Shown here: one piece after another, positions 42,307-49,357 of the stretch
Position numbering within the stretch: position 1 is the first letter of the stretch
Layout: the number at the start of each line of letters is the position of its first letter
Assembly: GCF_000377745.1 (NCBI RefSeq)
Contig: NZ_KB898706.1
Span: 124,001-188,000, forward strand
DNA length: 64,000 nt
DNA from: Gilvimarinus chinensis DSM 19667
GTDB taxonomy: Bacteria; Pseudomonadota; Gammaproteobacteria; Pseudomonadales; Cellvibrionaceae
Reading direction: 5' to 3'
Position numbers and translations under genes: made by a program
The notes under the pieces: generated by a model
Database searches by the model: none
The model's input: the letters and a program-made list of their open reading frames with translations, nothing else
Told to the model about the DNA's origin: nothing

Positions 42307-44394
42307 ATGGGAACTCCATTAAAAGTATTGTTTGTTGAGGACTCGGAGGTAGATGCTGAGTTAACGCTGGCTGAGCTTGAGCGGGGCGGCTTTGTGCCTT
42401 CGTCCCATCAGGTTCAAACATATTCTGAGATGTCAGAGGCTTTGGATAATGAAAGTTGGGATGTCATTATCTGTGACTACCGGATGCCCCAATTTACTGC
42501 AGAAGAAGCGCTGAACACTCTTAAAAGCAGTGGCCTGGATCTTCCATTCATTATCACTTCCGGCGCAGTGACGGCTGAAGATGTTGTCGCTTTATTAAAG
42601 CAGGGCGCGCATGACTTTATGGATAAAGGGGCCTTGGCCAGGCTGGTCCCTGCTATAGAGCGTGAGATTCGTGAAGCTAAGATTCGTCACCGTAAGAGAA
42701 TTGCTGAGCAGAGGGTAAAGGTGCTTTCCCAGGCTGTTGAGCAAAGCCCTGTTTCTATTGTAATAACCGATGATAAAGGGGTAATTGAGTATGTTAACCC
42801 CCGGTTTGAACAGAGTATGGGGTATAGCAGTGAGCAGGCGATTGGAGAGCCTTTGTGGTTTACTTTTCAAGATGAACAATCGGTAAAAGCACTGAGCCGA
42901 ATGTGGTCATCGGGCATTTCGGATCAAGAGTGGAGGGGCGAATTTTCCAGCAAAAGTAAATCCGGTCAATTGATCTGGGAGTATGTCAACATCTCACCTT
43001 TGAGTGAAGACGGGAAGTCGGTGAGCCACTATTTAGCCATAAAAGAAGACATTACGGTTCGCCGCAGTTATGAAGAGCAGCTGTTGCGCCAGGCGCATTA
43101 TGACGACCTTACCGGGCTTGCCAATCGGGTTTTATTAATGGATCGCTTAAACTTGGCGATTGAGGCCGCCAAGAGCAACGGTGACAATGTTGCTGTGTTG
43201 GGAATTGACCTGGATCATTTTAAAAATGTGAACGACAGTCTCGGACACAGTATTGGCGACACCATGCTGAAAGAGGCGGCAGAGCGCCTGTCATGCTGCG
43301 TTCGCGGAGGCGATACTCTGGCCCGGATGGGCGGGGATGAATTTGTCGTTATTATTCCGGAGCTGAAAAGTGTACAAGATGTTCATAGAGTAGCGGAAAA
43401 GATCCTGCATCAGTTTGTTAATCCCTTTTCGATATTTGGCCGGGACTACTTTGTAACGGCGAGTGTAGGTATCGCCTTATACCCTGAAGATGGCGCGAAC
43501 CCGCATCTTTTATTGCGAAATGCTGACTTGGCTATGTATAAGGCCAAAGATCACGGGCGCAATCGTTACCATTTCTTCACCGAAGATATTAATACGGCTT
43601 TGCTTGATCGACTTGAGCTAGAGGCCAACCTGCGATATGCGGTGATTCGTGATCAGTTGCACCTGCACTTTCAACCTATTGTTAATTTAACCAGCGGGAA
43701 AACCATCGGGTTTGAGGCTCTGGTTAGATGGCGCCAGCGCGATGATACGCTGCGCTTGCCCGGAGAATTTATTCCGTTGGCTGAAGAGGTGGGCATAATT
43801 CAGGAGATTGACAGCTGGGTGCTCGCTAATGCCTTGATGCAGGTGAGCAATGTTCTGCCTGAAAGCGCCCAGACCGTTCGCCTGGCATTGAATATTTCCC
43901 CTAAGCAGCTAGAAGTAAAAGGTTACGCTGAGTTTGTTCGTACAAAACTCAATGAGTACGCTGTTTCTCCAGAGCAAGTGGAGCTGGAAATTACCGAACG
44001 CGTTCTAATGGAAGACACTCCTGTCACGGCTGAGAACTTAGAGCAGCTGTGCGCAATGGGGGTTCGGCTATCCATTGATGATTTTGGTACCGGGTATTCC
44101 TCGTTGGGGTATTTGCAGAAGTACCCCTTTACCACACTCAAAATAGATCGCGGCTTTGTCTCTAATATTAAAAACAGTGAAAGTGCAAAGCGGCTTATCG
44201 AGACGATTGTGCGTTTAGCTCAAGGTTTGGGAATGGTTGTTGTTGCGGAGGGGGTAGAAACCCAAGAGGAACATGATTTTTTGCGTGAAGCAGGCTGCGA
44301 TTATGCGCAAGGGTATATGCTGGGCAAGCCCGCGCCATTAACCCTGCTGAAAGGACTGTTAGAAAAAGCTCCCGCAGTGCGGGAGCAAGAATAG
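42307..44394 (+). CDS. REC-PAS-GGDEF-EAL c-di-GMP regulator
   Basis: The 695-residue cytoplasmic protein starts with a receiver domain (about 5-125; phospho-acceptor Asp57 in IICDYRMP), then PAS/PAC (about 138-255), GGDEF (about 265-425, motif ARMGGDEFVV intact) and EAL (about 440-685, with EALVRW, NISPKQL, ELEITERVLM and DDFGTGYSSLGYLQ). Both catalytic centres look intact, so it could make and break c-di-GMP under control of a histidine kinase. No cognate kinase is adjacent on its strand. Its last codons contain a hairpin used by the convergent operon. Confidence 0.93.
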   Translation: MGTPLKVLFVEDSEVDAELTLAELERGGFVPSSHQVQTYSEMSEALDNESWDVIICDYRMPQFTAEEALNTLKSSGLDLPFIITSGAVTAEDVVALLKQGAHDFMDKGALARLVPAIEREIREAKIRHRKRIAEQRVKVLSQAVEQSPVSIVITDDKGVIEYVNPRFEQSMGYSSEQAIGEPLWFTFQDEQSVKALSRMWSSGISDQEWRGEFSSKSKSGQLIWEYVNISPLSEDGKSVSHYLAIKEDITVRRSYEEQLLRQAHYDDLTGLANRVLLMDRLNLAIEAAKSNGDNVAVLGIDLDHFKNVNDSLGHSIGDTMLKEAAERLSCCVRGGDTLARMGGDEFVVIIPELKSVQDVHRVAEKILHQFVNPFSIFGRDYFVTASVGIALYPEDGANPHLLLRNADLAMYKAKDHGRNRYHFFTEDINTALLDRLELEANLRYAVIRDQLHLHFQPIVNLTSGKTIGFEALVRWRQRDDTLRLPGEFIPLAEEVGIIQEIDSWVLANALMQVSNVLPESAQTVRLALNISPKQLEVKGYAEFVRTKLNEYAVSPEQVELEITERVLMEDTPVTAENLEQLCAMGVRLSIDDFGTGYSSLGYLQKYPFTTLKIDRGFVSNIKNSESAKRLIETIVRLAQGLGMVVVAEGVETQEEHDFLREAGCDYAQGYMLGKPAPLTLLKGLLEKAPAVREQE
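44368..44386 (-). terminator. terminator for the AfsA/HAD operon, inside the EAL gene end
   Basis: Read on the minus strand: GCTCCCGC, loop ACT, GCGGGAGC, then TTTTTC. This is a standard intrinsic terminator that lies within the last codons of the convergent GGDEF-EAL gene, whose stop is 1 bp from the HAD gene stop. Confidence 0.85.
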
Positions 44395-44395
44395 A

Positions 44396-45079
44396 TTAAT
44401 AGGGGAGAATAATTGGCCAGCCTAACCGCCTGGCTTTCTCCTCAAGACTCCTGCCTCCAGCAATGACATTCGGTTTTCCCACATATTCAAGCATGGGGAA
44501 GTCAGATATATCGTCACCATAGGCATAACAGTTTGATGCGCAGATCAGATGTTGAGCTAGAAACTCTTCTATCGCTAAGACCTTACCTTCTCCAATAGTC
44601 TGTGGTGGAATGATTCTTCCGGTATAGCGCCCGTTATCGGTTTCAAGCTCGATTGCTAGAACATGCTCGACGTTAAGCTCTTTGGCTATAGGTTCAAGCA
44701 GCTCTTGAAACGAGCCGGAAACAAAGACACAGGTGTGGCCTAAAGATTGGTGCTGGCGAAGTAAACTGATAACGTGTGAGTGATAAAACCTCTTGTCTTT
44801 ACTTTGAAGTAGGTACCACTCGTAAGCCAAACTCTTTACTTCGTCTACAGAGCGACCAGCGAAGTGGGAGTAATATTTACGGTTTAAGGTGGCCCAGCAG
44901 GCATTGTCTTTTTTGATGCCTGCAAGGTCGTCGCGATAGCGTTGCTCAGCTAAAGGATCATGATGACGTGAATACCATAAATCCTGAAAGCTCAACATGC
45001 TTTTTACGGCAATCACAGTGTCATCAACATCGAAAAATGCTGAGCAGGGGGCCGTGTTTGAGTGAGTTAATTGGTTCAT
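44396..45079 (-). CDS. HAD-IB phosphatase coupled to the AfsA-like gene
   Basis: The 227-residue protein has all HAD motifs: FFDVDDTV (nucleophile Asp17, acid Asp19), FVSGS (Ser121/123), Lys166 in GEGKVLAI, and YGDDISDFPML. It belongs to the HAD-IB group with SerB and related phosphatases acting on small phosphorylated metabolites. Its start overlaps the end of the AfsA-like gene by 4 bp. In A-factor biosynthesis, AfsA makes a glycerone phosphate ester that must later lose its phosphate, so this enzyme is a natural candidate for that step. That link is inference from context. Confidence 0.87.
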   Translation of the reverse strand: MNQLTHSNTAPCSAFFDVDDTVIAVKSMLSFQDLWYSRHHDPLAEQRYRDDLAGIKKDNACWATLNRKYYSHFAGRSVDEVKSLAYEWYLLQSKDKRFYHSHVISLLRQHQSLGHTCVFVSGSFQELLEPIAKELNVEHVLAIELETDNGRYTGRIIPPQTIGEGKVLAIEEFLAQHLICASNCYAYGDDISDFPMLEYVGKPNVIAGGRSLEEKARRLGWPIILPY

Positions 45080-45876
45080 GATTTGGCTCCTGTTAGCACT
45101 GCTGTTGAAGGAGAAGAGGTTTGGTCTTCAAAGCTGATCATGTGTCGTTTTTGCATGTTTATGGCTTGACGACTTTCCTGTTTATAGATTCTTTCCTTGT
45201 TCATCGCTGCTATCTCGAACGTTAAGTTAGAGACACAGGTGTCGCACTGGATGACATCTGCCTCAATAGTAAAGCTTAGGCGTTTCGGCATCTCCACCAC
45301 CTTATTGGTAATGCGGCATAAAATTTTAGCCGGTACCGGGAAAGAGAAGTTGTTGTATTTTACGGACATGTTGTTGAGGACAAATGCGTACTGTTGAGTC
45401 GCACTTTGGAGGTAGTACATTTCGGTTATGGCTACGGTAGCTTGCCTGACGGCTTCAATCAGAAGCATTCCCTGTACGTGCTGTCCACTTTGGTGGTCCT
45501 GCATCAGCTCTCCATTCTCATCGATGAGTAAATACAGCTCATAGATGTCTTCACTGATGTGTGTTGGTGTGGAGATAAGGGTGTTCTCTGGGTGGTGTTT
45601 GTGGCTCAGCTGTTTGGGGGCGCGTTGCGGTATTTTTTGCCACAGGCTAAAGTCATAAATTTCATGACGGCCTAAATCGGAGGCTAAAGTAAGAAGCTCT
45701 TGAATGCATTCGTCTCCTAAGCCTTGACCCGGTATCAGCTTGATTCTTCCGGTAGTTGGAATGAGCTGCTCCGGCAGGGTTAATAGGCTGCGAAGCTGAG
45801 AGATTGTGATGGCATCTTTGCCTTTTGCGTAGGATGAAAATTTATCGCCGACAACCAATAAAATACGTGAGTTCAT
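45076..45876 (-). CDS. AfsA-like hotdog-domain protein (A-factor/butyrolactone synthase family)
   Basis: The 266-residue protein has an N-terminal region (about 1-88) of no known fold, then an AfsA-type hotdog domain (about 91-240). HKHHPENTLISTP at 92 and QHVQGMLLIEAVRQA at 132-146 match the conserved AfsA helix (HxxGxxLIExxRQA), and LNNMSVKYNNFSFP follows as in the family. Streptomyces AfsA joins a beta-ketoacyl chain to dihydroxyacetone phosphate, the first committed step to gamma-butyrolactone signals. The usual family has two tandem hotdogs; only one is clear here. It is in an operon with a HAD phosphatase and divergent from a sensor operon. Substrate and product are not known. Confidence 0.8.
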   Translation of the reverse strand: MNSRILLVVGDKFSSYAKGKDAITISQLRSLLTLPEQLIPTTGRIKLIPGQGLGDECIQELLTLASDLGRHEIYDFSLWQKIPQRAPKQLSHKHHPENTLISTPTHISEDIYELYLLIDENGELMQDHQSGQHVQGMLLIEAVRQATVAITEMYYLQSATQQYAFVLNNMSVKYNNFSFPVPAKILCRITNKVVEMPKRLSFTIEADVIQCDTCVSNLTFEIAAMNKERIYKQESRQAINMQKRHMISFEDQTSSPSTAVLTGAKS

Positions 45877-46080
45877 AATTGATATACCTATGTATGAAGA
45901 ATGAATAGTGATACATTGACAGGCTTGTTAAGGGGCCTGCCAAAGCGAACAATTTAGTCTTCAACGAATGTTGAAATACCCAAATTGTCCTAGTCAGTTA
46001 TATCGGTGTGGGCGAGTTATCGCAAAAGAGAGTCCAGCTGGGGCGGGTTAATATTTAATTTACTTTATTTGGTTTTTTTC

Positions 46081-46818
46081 ATGAGACCTTATGCTGCGTT
46101 AATGTTTCTTCGGTGGGTGCTTTTGGCTGCGTCTGCTTCATCTGTAACCGTGTATGCTGACCCGGTGGTTTTGAAGTTTATCTCCTTGGAGGTTTCCCCT
46201 TGGGGTGAGGTGGAGCAAAACACGGGAGAAATGAAAGGGGCGTTTGTTGAGATGGTTAAAGAGATCGATAAGCGAGTTGATGCTACGCTCACTATCTCTT
46301 TAACACCTTTCGCGCGAGTAGATAGAGAGTTGGAGTCAGGAGGGCACGACTGTACGATTTTAATTCCTCGTGATGAGCAAGTTGTGGTGGGCGGCGAGGT
46401 TGTGGCTTACCACGCTATCGGTTTGGTTGCAGGAAAAGAGACTAGACTACCTGATTATAATATTTTGAAAGGGCGTAGGGTGGCTCTTTTAAGAGGCTCA
46501 AGTATTACCCCAAGGTTTGATGCAGATGAGTCCTTCACAAAGGTTTATGATACGGATTATCTTATCTCTATAAGAAAGCTGGCTAGGTCTCGGGTGGACT
46601 ATGTGGCTGGTGCTATTCCAACTATTCGTTATTTGGCCGAAAATAATGGCTTTGCTGACACACTAGGAGAGTCTTTAAAGTTGGCGGATGTTCCTCTGCA
46701 ACTGCAATGTTCTCGCAAGTCGGAGAACCTGAATTGGCTGCCAGAGTTGAATCAAGCTCTACAGCAGATGAAAGCTGAAGGCGTCATTGACCGAATCAAA
46801 TCAGAGTACTATTTCTAA
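46081..46818 (+). CDS. periplasmic solute-binding protein (amino-acid-binding type)
   Basis: I use the ATG at 46081 (245 residues), which gives a normal signal peptide (about 1-24, cleavage near YADPV); the frame is open to a GTG at 46006. The rest is a family 3-like binding fold: PLRLKFISLEVSPWGEV-type start, GAFVEMVKEIDKRVDATLTISLTPFARVDRELESGGHD, then IRKLARSRVDYVAGAIPTIRYLAEN. No permease or ATPase accompanies it. It overlaps the histidine kinase start by 1 bp (TAATG), so it probably senses a ligand for that kinase rather than feeding a transporter. Confidence 0.75.
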   Translation: MRPYAALMFLRWVLLAASASSVTVYADPVVLKFISLEVSPWGEVEQNTGEMKGAFVEMVKEIDKRVDATLTISLTPFARVDRELESGGHDCTILIPRDEQVVVGGEVVAYHAIGLVAGKETRLPDYNILKGRRVALLRGSSITPRFDADESFTKVYDTDYLISIRKLARSRVDYVAGAIPTIRYLAENNGFADTLGESLKLADVPLQLQCSRKSENLNWLPELNQALQQMKAEGVIDRIKSEYYF

Positions 46819-48404
46819 TGCTCACACGCTGGTTTAAAGGTGATGAAACTTCTTTGCGCCAGGCGTTTGGCTGTCGGGGTATTGGCCGTCGATTGTTAAT
46901 TAGTATTATTCTGTTCAGTTCAGTTGTCACTTTACTGGCTACCGCCGTACAGCTCTTCACCGACTATCGCCGTGACATTGGAGTAATTAAAAGCCGCTTG
47001 GCAGACATTGAAAGTAGCTATATGGCGAGTATCAGTGCCAGCTTGTGGAACCTGGATGTTAGTCAACTTCGTTTGCAGCTCGATGGCATTCTTCATTTGC
47101 CAGATATTAGTGCGGTAGCGGTCCATGAAAGTGGCGCGGACCTGGATCGGCCTTTGGTCATAGAGCTGGGTGAGTTTTCATCGGTAAATGTCATTGAGAA
47201 AGAATACCCAATCGTTCGTCGATTTAACGCGACGGACAGAATTGTCGGAATATTGAAGGTGCAGGCCTCATTGAAAGATGTGTATGCGCGATTATGGGAT
47301 AAGGCTGTCGTTATCCTTTTGAGTCAGGGCGTAAAAACATTTTTAGTTTCTCTGTTTATATTGTATGTCTTTCATCGGCTGGTAACTGTTCATCTGGGGC
47401 ATATAGCTAGGTATCTTTCTGGGTATGATATTGCTGCGCCTGTCTCATCTCTGGCCCTTAATCGTGATTCAAAGGGTGAGGCTGATGAGCTGGATATGGT
47501 AGTCAACTCATTTAATGAGTTGACCGATAAACTGGTTGAAGCTTACGAGCACATGCGCCAAGTTAACCTGGCTCTTGCCGACGATATTGTGGCCAGGCGT
47601 AGAGCAGAACATGAGGTGAAGCGTTTAAATTCAGTGTTGGAAGATAGGGTGAAACAGCGCACTTCCGAACTGGAAGCCGCTAATGGCGAGCTTGCCAGTT
47701 TTTGTTATTCGGTGTCTCATGATTTGCGCGCGCCACTACGTCGAATCGAAGGTTTTCGACGAATTCTTGCCGAGCAAATGGAAGAAACGTGCAGTGATCA
47801 ACAGCGTCACTTCTTGCGTCGAATAGAGACCGGAACTCAGGAAATGAGTGAAATGATCGACAGTTTTTTACAGCTGTCAAGAGCGACTCAAAGTGAGTTG
47901 AAGGTGATAAGTGTTAACTTGTCTGACCTGGTTAGTTTGGCTGTTGAACAGTTACAAAGTGAAGATTCAGAGCGCAATGTAGAGGTTAAAATTGAAGATG
48001 CTGTGTGGGTGGAGGCTGATTATCGCTTCGCGGCTATGTTAATTAATAATTTGATACATAACGCTTGGAAGTACACGAGTAAAAAAGAAGTTGCTAAGAT
48101 TGAATTTGGTTGCCAGGGAAGTGGCAATGAGCGGGTGTTCTTCGTGCGCGATAATGGTGCCGGGTTTGATATGCGTTATGCTGGAAGATTGTTCTCGCCC
48201 TTTACACGATTGCATAAAAGCTCTGACTTTGAGGGTATAGGGGTAGGGCTGGCTACGGTTCAAAGAATAGTAGCGCGACACGGTGGCAAGGTTTGGGCTG
48301 ATGCTCGTCCTAATGAAGGGGCGAGCTTTTATTTTACCTTTTGGGATAGGAATCGGGATGGCGAACAGGGATACGATACTGCTGGTGGAGGACAATCCGG
48401 ATGA
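46818..48404 (+). CDS. membrane histidine kinase
   Basis: The 528-residue protein has TM1 (about 27-48), a periplasmic sensor of about 115 residues, TM2 (about 168-190), a HAMP region with coiled coil, and a kinase core. SVSHDLRAPLRRIEGF has the phospho-acceptor His. NNLIHNAWKYTSKK (N box), VRDNGAGFDMRYAGRLFSPFTRLHKSSDFEGIGVGLATVQRIVARHGG (G and F boxes) are of the phytochrome-like group. It follows a binding protein with coupled start and overlaps the receiver gene, so the three form one signalling unit. The trigger is unknown. Confidence 0.92.
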   Translation: MLTRWFKGDETSLRQAFGCRGIGRRLLISIILFSSVVTLLATAVQLFTDYRRDIGVIKSRLADIESSYMASISASLWNLDVSQLRLQLDGILHLPDISAVAVHESGADLDRPLVIELGEFSSVNVIEKEYPIVRRFNATDRIVGILKVQASLKDVYARLWDKAVVILLSQGVKTFLVSLFILYVFHRLVTVHLGHIARYLSGYDIAAPVSSLALNRDSKGEADELDMVVNSFNELTDKLVEAYEHMRQVNLALADDIVARRRAEHEVKRLNSVLEDRVKQRTSELEAANGELASFCYSVSHDLRAPLRRIEGFRRILAEQMEETCSDQQRHFLRRIETGTQEMSEMIDSFLQLSRATQSELKVISVNLSDLVSLAVEQLQSEDSERNVEVKIEDAVWVEADYRFAAMLINNLIHNAWKYTSKKEVAKIEFGCQGSGNERVFFVRDNGAGFDMRYAGRLFSPFTRLHKSSDFEGIGVGLATVQRIVARHGGKVWADARPNEGASFYFTFWDRNRDGEQGYDTAGGGQSG

Positions 48405-48792
48405 GGCTGAATTAGCAGAATTGGCGTTTAAACGGTTGGATACAGAGTTTAACTTGCAGACCGTTCCTAACGGGGAGGAAGCGCTGGACTATTTGTTCGC
48501 TTCTGGTCGTTATGCCAACAGGCCAGAAGAGCGCAAGCCGGGTTTAATTTTGCTGGATATTAATTTGCCACAAATAAGCGGCTTTGATGTGCTGCGTACG
48601 TTACGAGCATCGTCCAGCTACAGCCTTACGCCCATCGCTTTTTTGACTACTTCGGATGAGCGAGATGATATTGTTCAGGGGTATGAGCTAGGGGTTAATA
48701 GCTATCTGCGAAAACCCTTGGACTTTGATGGCTTTGCACAGCTTCTGCAGGCAGTGAGTAATTACTGGTTGCGCTTAAATACTCGTATTTAA
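48358..48792 (+). CDS. single-domain response regulator (Rcp1-like)
   Basis: I start it at ATG 48358 (144 residues), which begins MANRDTILLVEDNPDEAELAELAF; upstream in-frame codons belong to the kinase overlap. LILLDINLPQISGFDVL holds the phospho-acceptor Asp, TSDERDDI the conserved Thr/Ser, and LRKPLDF the Lys. There is no output domain. The gene overlaps the 3' end of the kinase gene by 47 bp in another frame, as in cyanobacterial phytochrome-Rcp1 pairs. Downstream partners are unknown. Confidence 0.9.
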   Translation: MANRDTILLVEDNPDEAELAELAFKRLDTEFNLQTVPNGEEALDYLFASGRYANRPEERKPGLILLDINLPQISGFDVLRTLRASSSYSLTPIAFLTTSDERDDIVQGYELGVNSYLRKPLDFDGFAQLLQAVSNYWLRLNTRI

Positions 48793-49238
48793 TTATTCTC
48801 CTCCTCTTGCAATTTTTTCAGTTGTTGTATTGCCGCTTCATGGGCGGCGAATGCTTCATTGCGGTTTTCAAATTCAAAAATGCTGCGGATTGTGCATTTG
48901 TCACCAGCGGTTTTCAGGCTGTTCATGCCGCCGCCGCAGACTTCGGCAAACCTCTGTTCGAAAATAGCTCGCGATGAAACCTCAAGGTCAGTACAGCCAG
49001 GCAAGACGGTCGCCAGATAGTATTTGTTAAAAGCATTAATGGAAATCACGTTTCGATCTAAAACCCCATACCCGCGAATATCTCCTGCATCAATGCATGC
49101 GCGACCGTTTTGACCAGTCATGCTTTGGAGTGTATTGGAAATGTTACTAGAAGCGCTGCCTGTGGAGGTGCAAGCGTTTATAAGGCTGGTGAGTGCTATA
49201 CCGAAAGCGATATATAAAAAAGTTTGCTGTCTCATCAT
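48789..49238 (-). CDS. small lipoprotein, DUF6491-like
   Basis: The product of about 149 residues (start ATG 49238; nearby ATGs at 49235 and 49250 are also possible) has a lipoprotein signal ending LINAC. The mature part has four or more Cys (RACIDAGDIRGYGVLDRNVISI, LPGCTDLEV, EVCGGGMNSL, KCTIRSIFEF), the spacing of the short envelope lipoproteins grouped as DUF6491, and a C-terminal helix ending in Glu/Asn. Function unknown. It converges on the response regulator gene with a 4-bp overlap. Confidence 0.62.
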   Translation of the reverse strand: MMRQQTFLYIAFGIALTSLINACTSTGSASSNISNTLQSMTGQNGRACIDAGDIRGYGVLDRNVISINAFNKYYLATVLPGCTDLEVSSRAIFEQRFAEVCGGGMNSLKTAGDKCTIRSIFEFENRNEAFAAHEAAIQQLKKLQEEENN

Positions 49239-49307
49239 TTGTACTCGCATAAGCCCAGTAGGTGTTCGTGTAAGTGTCTAAGTATAGTCACCTTTCGATG
49301 AAAAAAA

Positions 49308-49326
49308 ACCCGGCACGGGGCCGGGT
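49308..49326 (-). terminator. terminator of the GH115 gene
   Basis: On the minus strand: ACCCGGC, loop CCCGT, GCCGGGT, then eight T. It lies 31 bp past the GH115 stop, and is a strong intrinsic terminator. Confidence 0.9.
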
Positions 49327-49357
49327 GAAAGTTCCTGAGGTTGCTACAGGGTTCGAT

